From: Mesorhizobium sp. NZP2298
GTDB lineage: Bacteria > Pseudomonadota > Alphaproteobacteria > Rhizobiales > Rhizobiaceae
Length of the DNA stretch: 64,000 bases
Assembly (NCBI RefSeq): GCF_013170825.1
Contig: NZ_CP033365.1
Coordinates: 4,228,001 to 4,292,000 of the forward strand
Direction of reading: 5' to 3'
The translations under genes and the position numbers were made by a program. The notes under the pieces were generated by a model. The model was not told the origin of the DNA. It did no database searches and saw only the letters and a program-made list of their open reading frames with translations. Shown here piece by piece: positions 1-7,952 of this stretch. Numbering within the stretch: the first letter of the stretch is position 1; the number at the start of each line of letters is the position of its first letter.

Positions 1-948
1 CCGTGGAGACAGCCTCGTTACATAGAGCGCAAAAAGCACGGATGACGCGACATGAATGGAAGGGAACGCTGATATGCCCATGGTTCCTGAAGACAGACCC
101 TCATAGCCGTTCCACAACCGCTCCTGCAGGGACAGGGCCCAGACTGGATACTGTTTATTCGCCGATTGAAGTGCGTCCATCAACGGCTGATAGAGATCGC
201 CAAACCCCAACCTTGCAAAGTAGCAAGGGCCGGCGGATGAGAATGTCAAAGCAACGAAGAAGCCGCCGATCAGCCAGAGCAGCATGAAACTGAGCAGGAA
301 CTGATGACGCAGAAGAGTATCGCGGGTCGCCACGGCACTTGAAAAGACAGTCACGATCAGCACCACAAACCAAAAATTATAGCAGAAATTGAGAAGGCGG
401 ATGGCTAGCGGGCTTTCAAGAATCCACCAGAGCCATTGGTAAGAAGCGCGGCCGAAATGCAGCTTGGTGCTGAAGTGTGCGATGGCCTGGTCCCAGGAGA
501 AAGGCGCCAATACAGCGATCGCGCCCTTCAGCACTGAAAAACCCGAAACAAAAATCAGGATCGCGGCAAGGCCGTTCACGCCATTGGCAATGCGGTTCCT
601 ATCGGTCAGCAATTGCCGGAAGGAAACCAGCAAATGGTTGGCCGGCGACTTTGCGCGATGGACCAACGCCAGTTGAATCAACCGGAAGGCTGCATATGCA
701 CATCCAAAAATCCAGAAATAGACCACCAGATAAAAGGCATATTCATAAAGCAATCCGAAATCCGGAAAATTCCCGACCCGGGCGCCAACCACAAAGCCTA
801 ATCCCAGAGTAAACAGCGCAACCGCATGAATAATACTGTGCCGAAGAAATGATTCGACCAAGAGTTTTGAAAACGCGGCCTCACCATTGGCTCCGGATCG
901 CCGGCTCAAATATTCGAAAGTATCTTGCAATGCATGTCCCTCGCGCAC
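1..948 (-). CDS. PAP2-superfamily membrane enzyme (Aur1/Ipt1-like), 3' end beyond window
   Basis: An open frame of 316 codons runs off the left edge without a stop, so the C-terminus is missing. No suitable ATG exists; the proposed start is GTG at 948, with GAGG 8 nt upstream, and a TTG at 930 is the alternative. The protein is strongly hydrophobic, with several predicted membrane helices (roughly residues 35-55, 70-95, 130-155, 195-215 and 225-245). Near the edge it carries FPSIHVASS (PSIH at about 296-299), the middle PAP2 phosphatase motif as found in inositolphosphotransferase-like PAP2_3 proteins. The family acts on lipid phosphate or phosphodiester bonds in the inner membrane. The substrate is unknown, and the final catalytic His/Asp motif should lie outside the window. 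Confidence 0.75.
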   Translation of the reverse strand, partial: MREGHALQDTFEYLSRRSGANGEAAFSKLLVESFLRHSIIHAVALFTLGLGFVVGARVGNFPDFGLLYEYAFYLVVYFWIFGCAYAAFRLIQLALVHRAKSPANHLLVSFRQLLTDRNRIANGVNGLAAILIFVSGFSVLKGAIAVLAPFSWDQAIAHFSTKLHFGRASYQWLWWILESPLAIRLLNFCYNFWFVVLIVTVFSSAVATRDTLLRHQFLLSFMLLWLIGGFFVALTFSSAGPCYFARLGFGDLYQPLMDALQSANKQYPVWALSLQERLWNGYEGLSSGTMGISAFPSIHVASSVLFALYVTRLSPR

Positions 949-1041
949 GAGAAATGCCTCGCAAGGGCTTGCTGGAGTATTAAGAAAGAAGCCGCCGGGT
1001 GGTGTCCCGGTCGCAGCGGTGATCGCTCGGTTTACAAAGGC

Positions 1042-1479
1042 TTAAGATTCAGCCGAAAGGGCGGCGCGGATCTTTTCGGCGTTCGCAGCCAGCACTTCGG
1101 GCTTTTCCATAGCGCCGGTATGCGGCTTCAGGGGGATGCCGTCGAAGCGCGGGATGACATGGATGTGCAGGTGATAGACGGTTTGCCCGGAGGCCGGTTC
1201 GTTGAACTGCAGGATGGTGACGCCATCGGCGTTGAGAGCCTTCTTCACGGCCAGGGCCACTTTCTGGACGACCGTGAAAAGCGGGCCGAAGGTCGACGGG
1301 TCGGCGTCGAGCAGATTGCGCGACGGCGCCTTTGGCACCACCAGCGTGTGGCCCGGCCCCTGCGGCATCACATCCATGAAAGCCACGACCGCATCGTCTT
1401 CGTAAACGCGGTGCGAAGGAATTTCGCCGCGCAGGATCTTGGCGAAGATGTTCTCGGTGTCATAGGCGGTTTGGGCCAT
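1042..1479 (-). CDS. HIT family nucleotide-binding hydrolase
   Basis: A 145-residue cytoplasmic protein of the histidine triad family, usually a nucleoside phosphoramidate or dinucleotide hydrolase. The triad HLHIHVIP (H103, H105, H107) is intact and is preceded by the usual NxPASGQTVYH segment. The start at 1479 (MAQTAYDTENIFAKIL) is preferred over an in-frame start 10 codons upstream because GGAG lies 8 nt before it and family members begin here. It stands alone between the PAP2 gene and the DUF482 gene. The exact physiological substrate cannot be read from sequence. Confidence 0.9.
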   Translation of the reverse strand: MAQTAYDTENIFAKILRGEIPSHRVYEDDAVVAFMDVMPQGPGHTLVVPKAPSRNLLDADPSTFGPLFTVVQKVALAVKKALNADGVTILQFNEPASGQTVYHLHIHVIPRFDGIPLKPHTGAMEKPEVLAANAEKIRAALSAES

Positions 1480-1586
1480 GGCGAACGCTCCGGATTTGTA
1501 CCTCGCCATCCCGTGTAGCGAAGCTCTTCCGGAGCGGCAAGACGATGCGGCGGGCGATCAGGCGAGATCGACCGTGTCAAGCCTGC

Positions 1587-2801
1587 TTACTCCTCCAGGT
1601 CCTTGCGGAACGGGGTATGCTCTTCCAGATATTCGCCCATCCGCTCGACTTCGCGCCGCTCGCGCCTGAGATAGTCGGCGACCGCGTTGCGCAAGCCAGG
1701 ATGCGAAATGTAGTGGGCGGAATGCATTGTCACCGGCCTGTAGCCGCGCGCCAGCTTATGCTCTCCCTGCGCGCCAGCCTCGACCACCTTCAGCTTGCGT
1801 TCGATGGCGAAATCGATGGCCTGATGGTAGCACACCTCGAAATGCAGGAAGGGGTGATCCTCGATGCAACCCCAGTTGCGGCCATAGAGCGCGTCGGAGC
1901 CGATGAAATTGATGGCGCCGGCAACGTAGCGCCCGTTGCGCCTGGCCATCACCAGCAGGATATCGTCCGCCATGCGTTCGCCGATCAGCGAGAAGAACTG
2001 GCGGTTCAGATAGGGGCGGCCCCATTTGCGGCTGCCGGTGTCCATGTAGAAGGCGAAGAAGTCGTCCCAGGCTTTCTCCGTCAGGCCCTTGCCGGTCAGC
2101 CAGTCAATGGTGATGCCATCGGCAAGCGCTTCGCGCCGTTCCTTCTTCATCGCCTTGCGCTTGCGCGAGGCAAGTGTGGCGAGAAAGTCGTCGTAAGTCG
2201 AAAAGCCTTCGTTGAAGAAGTGGAACTGCTGGTCGGTGCGATGCAGGAAGCCCGCTGCCTCAAGCGTCGCGACGTCGCTTTCCAGCGCGAAGGTGACATG
2301 CGCCGAGGACACGCCGAGCTTGTCGGTCACCATTTTGAGGCCGGCGGCGAGCCCGGCCTTGACCGCATCCGGATCCTCGCCTTTGCCGACCAGCAGGCGA
2401 GGGCCGGTGACGGGCGTGAACGGCACGGCGCATTGCAGTTTCGGGTAATAGCGGCCACCGGCGCGCTCGAAGGCATCCGACCAGCCGTGGTCGAACACAT
2501 ATTCGCCCTGGCTGTGCGACTTGAGATAGCAAGGGACCGCGCCCAGCAGCCTGCCTTGCGCAGTCTCCAGCCGCAGGTGATGTCCTTGCCAGCCGGTGCG
2601 TCGCACGGCGCATCCGGAATCTTCCAGCGCGCTCAAGAACGCGAATGAAACGAGTGGGTTATAGCCATTTTCCGCATCGCCGCGCGTGGTGCCGGCAAAG
2701 CTGTTCCATTCATCGCAGGTGAAAGCGCTGATGCCGGCGGCGATGCGGATCGAATAGTCCGCGTTTGCCGTTTGCCCGTCGCCGTCGTCACCCTGATCCA
2801 T
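1587..2801 (-). CDS. DUF482 (FemAB-like) GNAT-fold acyltransferase
   Basis: A 404-residue soluble protein matching the DUF482 family (PF04339), often labelled GNAT N-acetyltransferase or peptidoglycan biosynthesis protein. Recognisable segments are the N-terminal NPLVSFAFLSALEDSGC, the central KRKAMKKERR stretch, and the C-terminal GAQGEHKLARGYRPV followed by HSAHYI. These are typical of FemAB-like double-GNAT proteins, which transfer acyl or aminoacyl groups. Length is normal and there is no signal peptide. The reaction is unknown for most members. The gene reads in the same direction as the GDPD gene upstream, 55 bp away. Confidence 0.85.
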   Translation of the reverse strand: MDQGDDGDGQTANADYSIRIAAGISAFTCDEWNSFAGTTRGDAENGYNPLVSFAFLSALEDSGCAVRRTGWQGHHLRLETAQGRLLGAVPCYLKSHSQGEYVFDHGWSDAFERAGGRYYPKLQCAVPFTPVTGPRLLVGKGEDPDAVKAGLAAGLKMVTDKLGVSSAHVTFALESDVATLEAAGFLHRTDQQFHFFNEGFSTYDDFLATLASRKRKAMKKERREALADGITIDWLTGKGLTEKAWDDFFAFYMDTGSRKWGRPYLNRQFFSLIGERMADDILLVMARRNGRYVAGAINFIGSDALYGRNWGCIEDHPFLHFEVCYHQAIDFAIERKLKVVEAGAQGEHKLARGYRPVTMHSAHYISHPGLRNAVADYLRRERREVERMGEYLEEHTPFRKDLEE

Positions 2802-2856
2802 GAGGCTTATTTAAGCTCCATCCGGGCCGCTACAAGTCACGTTTCAGACACTCGGC

Positions 2857-3585
2857 TCAGGCGACCTTCACCAGGTCGGGTTCGAACCCTTCGAATGTCA
2901 TCTGATCGGCATATTTGAAAGTCAGGTCGATCGCGGGCTGGTCATGGACCGTCCAGGTGATGACGGGCATCTCGAGCCTTTCACGCACGAAGCTGACGAA
3001 CGGGTTCGGCAAGTCACCGGCGGCGTAGGAGGTGAAGGAGAGTTCGTGCGCCAGCATGGAAAAATGCGCTTCGATCAGCTTGAGGTCCTTGCCGTAGGCG
3101 GTCAAACCAGCGGGAATGCCGGGTGCATGTTTCGGGAAATCGCGGATCAGCCAGTGATCGAACGACATGATCGCCGCCTTGCCCTTGTAACGCTTGAGCA
3201 TCTTGCCGACACGCGCCACCAGACCTTCATCGCGGCCGGGAATCCCTTTCAGTTCGACGACCATGGGCACGCGGCCGTCAACCAGGTCGAGCGCTTCCTG
3301 CAGCGTCGGCAAGTGGTCGGATGTGCCGCCAACCTTGAGCGCGGTCAGTTCGGCCGCGCTGCGCTGCCAGACGAAACCATCCTCTCCAGTCAGCCTTTTC
3401 AGATCGTCGTCATGGATGATGATGGGAACGCCGTCCGACGACAGATGCACGTCGCATTCGATGGCGTAGCCGCGTTCGGCCGCGGCGGCGAAGGCCGACA
3501 GCGTGTTTTCCCAGCGCGTCTTGTTCATGTCGTGGAAGCCGCGATGGGCAACCGGCCGGGCAGTCAGCCAGGAGAGGTCGGTCAT
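2857..3585 (-). CDS. glycerophosphodiester phosphodiesterase family protein
   Basis: A 242-residue GDPD-type TIM-barrel enzyme hydrolysing glycerophosphodiesters to glycerol-3-phosphate and an alcohol. Hallmarks are AHRGFHD (H14, R15), RWENTLSAF (E26), ECDVHLSSDGVPIIIHDDDL (E43, D45, H47, H58, D59) and a PMVVELKG strand. The open frame extends upstream through the RidA gene, but that extension is shadow sequence; ATG 3585 starts exactly where the family begins. No signal peptide is visible, so a cytoplasmic enzyme is likely. It follows the RidA gene by 7 bp and is probably cotranscribed. Confidence 0.9.
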   Translation of the reverse strand: MTDLSWLTARPVAHRGFHDMNKTRWENTLSAFAAAAERGYAIECDVHLSSDGVPIIIHDDDLKRLTGEDGFVWQRSAAELTALKVGGTSDHLPTLQEALDLVDGRVPMVVELKGIPGRDEGLVARVGKMLKRYKGKAAIMSFDHWLIRDFPKHAPGIPAGLTAYGKDLKLIEAHFSMLAHELSFTSYAAGDLPNPFVSFVRERLEMPVITWTVHDQPAIDLTFKYADQMTFEGFEPDLVKVA

Positions 3586-3592
3586 GTCAGCC

Positions 3593-4057
3593 TCATTCGA
3601 CTTCGAAGATCGCTTCGATTTCCACTGCGGCATTAAGCGGCAGGGAGGCGGTGCCGACGGCCGAGCGGGCGTGCTTGCCGCGCTCGCCAAGGGCGGCGAC
3701 CAGGAAATCGGAGGCGCCGTTGGCGACCAGATGCTGCTCGACAAAGTCAGCCGCGGAGGCGACGAAGACGGTGATCTTCACAAGCTTCCGGATCTTCTCG
3801 AGGTCGCCGAGTGCGGCTTTGGCCTGTGCCAGAATGTTGATTGCGCAGTATTTTGCCGCGTCCTTGCCGCTTGCCGTGTCGACGTCGCGGCCGAGCAGGC
3901 CGCTCGCCTGCAGCTTGCCGTCCTTGATCGGCAATTGTCCGGCGGTGAACAGCAAATTGCCTGACCTGCAATAGGGCACGTAGTTGGCGGCAGGTGCGGC
4001 GGCGACAGGAAGCGCCACGCCGAGATCGCTTAGCCGCTTTTCGATTGTTTCACTCAT
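3593..4057 (-). CDS. RidA/YjgF family enamine/imine deaminase-like protein
   Basis: A 154-residue protein of the YjgF/YER057c/UK114 family, in the larger subgroup with an N-terminal SETIEKRLSDLGVALP lead. Family members form trimers, and several hydrolyse reactive enamines or imines released by PLP enzymes. Conserved features are NLLFTAGQLP, the C-terminal ARSAVGTASLPLNAAVEIEA with R131 at the position of the substrate-binding arginine, and a closing acidic strand. The gene precedes the GDPD gene on the same strand and faces away from eipB across a 138-bp shared promoter region. Confidence 0.9.
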   Translation of the reverse strand: MSETIEKRLSDLGVALPVAAAPAANYVPYCRSGNLLFTAGQLPIKDGKLQASGLLGRDVDTASGKDAAKYCAINILAQAKAALGDLEKIRKLVKITVFVASAADFVEQHLVANGASDFLVAALGERGKHARSAVGTASLPLNAAVEIEAIFEVE

Positions 4058-4195
4058 TGCTTTTCCCTATTGCTGGAAGACGCCGCGCTGGCCGGGCCGA
4101 AATTGCTATTTTTGCCTCGCTTCCGCCACGACTTTTTTTAAGCTGGACCATCTTTCCCTGCGGCCTGCCATCAGCCGCGACGATCGGAGTACCTC

Positions 4196-5026
4196 ATGCG
4201 CGCAACGCGCCTTGCATTCCACGCCGTCCTGTTGTCGGCGGTATTCTCGATAGGACCCGCTTTCGCCGTCCCGGCGCTGCAGGCGCACCGCGCCGTGTAT
4301 GACCTCACCCTCAACAAGGCCTCCGACCGGTCCGGCATAACAGGCATATCCGGTCGCATGGTCTACGAATTCAACGGCTCGGCCTGCGAAGGCTATACGG
4401 TGAAATTCCGTTTCGTGACCCAGATCATCACCAACGACAACACGAGACTCACCGACCAGCAGACGACGACTTTCGAGGATGCCGAAGGCAAGACCTTTTC
4501 GTTCGTGACCAAATCCTTTGTCGACCAGAACCTCGACAAGGAGGTCAAGGGTATCGCCACGAAGGATCCGAAAGGGCTCAAGGTCGATATCGACAAGCCC
4601 GAAAAGAACAGCCTGGAACTCGCCGCCACCCAGTTTCCGACCCAGCATCTGGTTGAGCTGATCGGCAAGGCCGAGAAAGGCGAGAATTTCTACCAGACCA
4701 ACCTGTTCGACGGCTCGGAAGACGCCAACAAGGTGATGACGACCACCGTTGTCGTCGGCAAGAAGACCGAAGCCGACAAGGCCGATCCCGAGGCTCCGGC
4801 GCTGGCGAAGCTCGCCACCGACAAATACTGGCCGGTCGACATCGCCTATTTCGACGACAGCGCTCAGAACGGCGAGGAAGTGCCGGAGTACCGGATCAGC
4901 TTCAAGCTGCATGAGAACGGCATCACCCGCGATCTCACCATGGACTATGGCGACTTCTCGATGACCGGCAAACTGGTCAATCTTTCGCTGTTCGACCAGA
5001 CAAAGCCTTGCCCGGTATCGAAATAG
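4196..5026 (+). CDS. eipB: EipB-like periplasmic envelope-integrity protein (DUF1849)
   Basis: A 276-residue exported protein. The N-terminus is a standard signal peptide (basic start, hydrophobic 9-22, cleavage near PAFA/VP at about 24). The mature part matches DUF1849, named EipB in Brucella, a periplasmic beta-spiral protein needed for cell-envelope integrity. The two cysteines expected to form its disulfide are present: C64 in GSACEGYTV and C272 near the C-terminus. Family segments HRAVYDLTL and MVYEFNGSACEGYTV are clear. It is divergent from the RidA gene and is followed by the DUF4031 gene on the same strand. The mechanism is known only from Brucella. Confidence 0.85.
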   Translation: MRATRLAFHAVLLSAVFSIGPAFAVPALQAHRAVYDLTLNKASDRSGITGISGRMVYEFNGSACEGYTVKFRFVTQIITNDNTRLTDQQTTTFEDAEGKTFSFVTKSFVDQNLDKEVKGIATKDPKGLKVDIDKPEKNSLELAATQFPTQHLVELIGKAEKGENFYQTNLFDGSEDANKVMTTTVVVGKKTEADKADPEAPALAKLATDKYWPVDIAYFDDSAQNGEEVPEYRISFKLHENGITRDLTMDYGDFSMTGKLVNLSLFDQTKPCPVSK

Positions 5027-5062
5027 CCGGGGTGCGCAATTGAGCTGGCCGCGGCGGGCTTG

Positions 5063-5341
5063 ATGGCAGTCTACGTCGATGCGGCGATCTGGAAGTGGGC
5101 CGGCCATCGCTGGTGCCACCTGATGGCCGACGACACCGACGAGTTGCATCGATTCGCCGCCGAACTGGGCGTCAAGCGTTCGTCCTACCAGGGCCCGCCC
5201 AAGACATCGGCTCCGCACTATGACATAACCGGCTTGGAGCGCGACCGCGCGGTGCGGCTCGGCGCCATCGAATGCAGCCGCGAGGAGATCGTCGCGATCT
5301 TCCGGCGCGTGCGGGTGCCCAATGGAAAGGCCAAGCAATGA
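5063..5341 (+). CDS. DUF4031 domain-containing protein
   Basis: A 92-residue protein starting MAVYVDAAIWKWAGHRWCHLMAD and matching DUF4031 across its whole length (short beta start, HLxADTxxELH-like helix, SYQGPPKTSAPHYDIT loop, RAVRLGA end). The function of the family is unknown. ATG 5063 directly follows a TTG codon; the family consensus begins with a short M-x-VYVD, which favours the ATG. Its TGA overlaps the ATG of the LysE-type gene by 4 bp, so the pair is translationally coupled. Confidence 0.85.
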   Translation: MAVYVDAAIWKWAGHRWCHLMADDTDELHRFAAELGVKRSSYQGPPKTSAPHYDITGLERDRAVRLGAIECSREEIVAIFRRVRVPNGKAKQ

Positions 5342-5949
5342 CACCAACGGCATTTCTCGCCTATTGCGCCGCCGTCACACTCGCCGCCGCCACACCGGGA
5401 CCCGCAATGTTCGCGGTCATCACCAATGGCGTGTCGCGCGGCTTCCTTCGTGCCTTCATGGCCGGCATTGGGGTCGCCGCCGGCGATGCGGTGCTGGTCA
5501 CCCTGGCGCTGCTCGGGCTGGTGGCGCTGGCCCAGACCTTCGAGTGGATCTTTCTCCTGCTGAAATATGCGGGTGCTGTCTATCTGATCTTTCTTGGGAT
5601 CAGGATGTGGCGCGCCTCGGCCGCGCAATCGAATGAGCCGCGGACGGCCGAGGCGAGATTGTCCCGGTCCTTCTTGCTTGGCGCATCCATCGCGCTGGGG
5701 AACCCGAAGGCAATTCTGTTCCATGCCTCGATCATGCCGTTGATCCTCAACCTCGACACACTCACTTTTGTCGATGGCCTGCTCGTGGTGGCGGTCGTCA
5801 TCGGCGTCAACGTCCTCACCATGGGTGTCTATGCAGCACTTGCGGGCCGGGCTTCGGGCTGGTTCAGGACACCCAGGCGCATGCGGCTGATGAACCGGTT
5901 TGCCGGCAGCGCGATGATCGGCACCGGAGCGCTGATTGCCGCACGCTGA
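5338..5949 (+). CDS. LysE/RhtB family amino-acid exporter
   Basis: A 203-residue inner-membrane protein with about six hydrophobic segments and the LysE/RhtB landmarks: TPGPAMFAVITNGVSRG near the N-terminus, GIGVAAGDAVLV, and a LGNPKAILFHASIMP motif in the middle. Members export amino acids or small metabolites by proton antiport. The start at 5338 overlaps the DUF4031 stop as ATGA, and longer upstream extensions read through that gene. The substrate cannot be predicted from sequence. Confidence 0.88.
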   Translation: MTPTAFLAYCAAVTLAAATPGPAMFAVITNGVSRGFLRAFMAGIGVAAGDAVLVTLALLGLVALAQTFEWIFLLLKYAGAVYLIFLGIRMWRASAAQSNEPRTAEARLSRSFLLGASIALGNPKAILFHASIMPLILNLDTLTFVDGLLVVAVVIGVNVLTMGVYAALAGRASGWFRTPRRMRLMNRFAGSAMIGTGALIAAR

Positions 5950-6010
5950 GCGGTAAAACGGCGCCCCGCTTGCGTTTGTCGCACTTCCCCTCTATATGCG
6001 CGCTCATTCC

Positions 6011-6126
6011 ACACACGGACTTTGGTGTCTGCCCGGGAGAAATCCGGCTGAAACCTCCGGTGGCGTTCAAGGACCTAGTCCGAAAATGCCTGTGTCCGTG
6101 GAGGCTAACCGGAAAGGAAAATAAGA
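6011..6126 (+). promoter_or_regulatory. structured rpsB leader RNA (candidate S2 autoregulatory region)
   Basis: The spacer before rpsB contains a 7-bp long-range helix, CACGGAC at 6014-6020 pairing with GTCCGTG at 6094-6100. It encloses a smaller hairpin GGAC-cta-GTCC at 6071-6081. The Shine-Dalgarno region (GGAAAGGAAA, 6111-6120) lies just downstream of the closing strand. Ribosomal protein S2 represses its own mRNA through a leader in other proteobacteria. That this RNA does the same is inference. Confidence 0.45.
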
Positions 6127-6909
6127 ATGGCTCTGCCTGATTTCAGCATGCGCCAGCTTTTGGAAGCTGGCATTCACTTCGGCCACCAGACCCACCGCTG
6201 GAATCCGAAGATGGCGCCCTACATCTATGGCGCCCGCAACAACATCCACATCATCGACCTCTCGCAGACGGTGCCCTTGCTGCACCAGGCGCTGAAGCAG
6301 GTCTCCGACACCGTCGCCAAGGGCGGCCGCGTGCTGTTCGTCGGCACCAAGCGCCAGGCGTCCGACATCGTTGCCGATGCGGCTCAGCGTTCGGCCCAGT
6401 ACTATGTCAACTCGCGTTGGCTCGGCGGCATGCTGACCAACTGGAAGACGATCTCGAATTCGATCCAGCGCCTGCGCAAGCTCGACGAGATGCTTGCCGG
6501 CGAGGCCCAGGGCCTCACCAAGAAGGAGCGCCTGAACCTCGACCGCGAGCGCGAGAAGCTGGACAAGGCGCTGGGCGGCATCAAGGACATGGGCTCGACG
6601 CCCGACCTGATGTTCGTGATCGACACCAACAAGGAAGCGATCGCCATCCTCGAGGCCAAGCGCCTTGGCATCCCGGTCGTCGCCATCATCGATTCGAACT
6701 GCGATCCGGACAAGATCGATTTCCCGATCCCCGGCAATGACGACGCGGCCCGCGCCATCCAGCTCTATTGCGACCTGATCGCCAAGGCTGCGATCGACGG
6801 CATCGCTCGTCAGCAGGGCGCGCTCGGCGTCGATATCGGCGCTTCGGTTGAAGCTCCGGTCGAGCCGGCGCTCGATCCGGCTCCGGCATCGGAAGCCCCC
6901 GAGGCTTGA
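6127..6909 (+). CDS. rpsB: 30S ribosomal protein S2
   Basis: A 260-residue small-subunit protein that bridges the 30S head and body and recruits S1. The N-terminus [20 protein letters not shown] followed by QTHRWNPKM is the family signature, and [25 protein letters not shown] and [19 protein letters not shown] are intact. A strong purine-rich ribosome-binding site precedes the ATG. The C-terminal tail (last 25 residues) is rich in Ala, Pro and Glu, as in other alphaproteobacteria. It opens the conserved rpsB-tsf-pyrH-frr block and is preceded by a structured leader. Confidence 0.98.
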   Translation: MALPDFSMRQLLEAGIHFGHQTHRWNPKMAPYIYGARNNIHIIDLSQTVPLLHQALKQVSDTVAKGGRVLFVGTKRQASDIVADAAQRSAQYYVNSRWLGGMLTNWKTISNSIQRLRKLDEMLAGEAQGLTKKERLNLDREREKLDKALGGIKDMGSTPDLMFVIDTNKEAIAILEAKRLGIPVVAIIDSNCDPDKIDFPIPGNDDAARAIQLYCDLIAKAAIDGIARQQGALGVDIGASVEAPVEPALDPAPASEAPEA

Positions 6910-6914
6910 TAATC

Positions 6915-6950
6915 GAAGGCCGGCAACGGCCTTCATCTTTCTCATATTTT
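6915..6950 (+). terminator. candidate intrinsic terminator/attenuator between rpsB and tsf
   Basis: An 8-bp perfect stem GAAGGCCG/CGGCCTTC (6915-6922 and 6927-6934) is closed by a GCAA tetraloop of the GNRA type and followed by a T-rich tract through 6950. This has the form of a rho-independent terminator. Since tsf follows in the same direction, partial readthrough would set the S2 to EF-Ts ratio. Attenuation between these genes is known in other bacteria; here it is inferred from the fold. Confidence 0.6.
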
Positions 6951-6964
6951 GGCACGCTAAACAG

Positions 6965-6991
6965 ACGCACCATCGAGTACCGATGGTGCGT
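6965..6991 (+). promoter_or_regulatory. 11-bp perfect hairpin upstream of tsf
   Basis: The arms ACGCACCATCG (6965-6975) and CGATGGTGCGT (6981-6991) are exact complements around a 5-nt loop (AGTAC). No T-run follows, so it is more likely an mRNA processing or stability element, or a protein site in the tsf leader, than a terminator. It lies 14 nt downstream of the preceding T-rich tract. Confidence 0.55.
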
Positions 6992-7018
6992 CGGTGCATT
7001 TAAAACAAAGAGGCGACA

Positions 7019-7939
7019 ATGAGCATTTCGGCTGCACAGGTCAAAGAACTCCGCGACTTGACCGGCGCGGGCATGATGGACTGCAAGGCGGCGTTGAACG
7101 AGACCAACGGCAATATGGAAGAGGCCGTCGACTGGCTGCGCAAGAAGGGCATTTCCAAGGCTGACAAGAAGGCTGGCCGCACCGCCGCCGAAGGCCTGAT
7201 CGGCGTCGACAATGGCGTGCGCGAGGCCGCGGTCGTCGAGGTCAATTCCGAGACCGACTTCGTTGCTCGCAACGCCGCGTTCCAGGAAATCGTCGCCAAC
7301 GTTGCCAAGGTCGCTCTCGCCTATGGCACGACCGAGGCGGTTGCCGCCGCCAAATATCCGGGTTCCGACAAGTCGGTCACCGACACCATCAAGGACGCTG
7401 TCGGCACCATCGGCGAGAACCTGGGCTTCCGCCGCTCGGCCAAGCTGACCGTTCCGCATGGCGCGGTGGCGACCTATGTCCACAACGCGGTTGCCGACGG
7501 CCTTGGCAAGCTCGGCGTGCTGGTCGCGATCGAAACCACGGGCAATGAGCATGCGGCCAACGCCTTCGGCCGCCAGGTCGCCATGCACGTCGCCGCCACC
7601 AACCCGATGGCGCTGACGGCAGAGCAGATCGACCCGGCTGCGGTCGAGCGCGAGAAGGCGATCTTCTCCGATCAGGCGCGTCAGTCCGGCAAGCCGGAAG
7701 CGATCATCGAGAAGATGGTCGAAGGTCGCCTGCGCAAGTTCTACGAGGAAGTCGTGCTCTTGAAGCAGGCCTTCGTGCTCAATCCCGACATCACCGTCGA
7801 GAAGGCGCTGAAGGATGCCGAGAAGGAAATCGGCGCGCCGGCCAAGATCACCGCCTATCTGCGCTTCGCGCTTGGCGAGGGTATCGAGAAGGAAGAGACC
7901 GATTTCGCGGCGGAAGTCGCGGCGGCGGTCAAGAAGTAA
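7019..7939 (+). CDS. tsf: translation elongation factor Ts
   Basis: A 306-residue nucleotide exchange factor for EF-Tu. The N-terminal UBA-like domain ([16 protein letters not shown], then [13 protein letters not shown]) and the first signature in the core, [14 protein letters not shown] (about 76-89), are intact. The C-terminal part has [18 protein letters not shown] and the closing helical region. Length agrees with rhizobial homologues. It is separated from rpsB by two hairpins and is followed convergently by a LysR gene 13 bp after its stop. Confidence 0.98.
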   Translation: MSISAAQVKELRDLTGAGMMDCKAALNETNGNMEEAVDWLRKKGISKADKKAGRTAAEGLIGVDNGVREAAVVEVNSETDFVARNAAFQEIVANVAKVALAYGTTEAVAAAKYPGSDKSVTDTIKDAVGTIGENLGFRRSAKLTVPHGAVATYVHNAVADGLGKLGVLVAIETTGNEHAANAFGRQVAMHVAATNPMALTAEQIDPAAVEREKAIFSDQARQSGKPEAIIEKMVEGRLRKFYEEVVLLKQAFVLNPDITVEKALKDAEKEIGAPAKITAYLRFALGEGIEKEETDFAAEVAAAVKK

Positions 7940-7952
7940 GCTTCCTATCGCT

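Noticed and set aside
4106..5353. Open frame of 415 codons antisense to eipB and the DUF4031 gene
   Set aside because: It crosses two recognisable genes and an intergenic region and has no family match.
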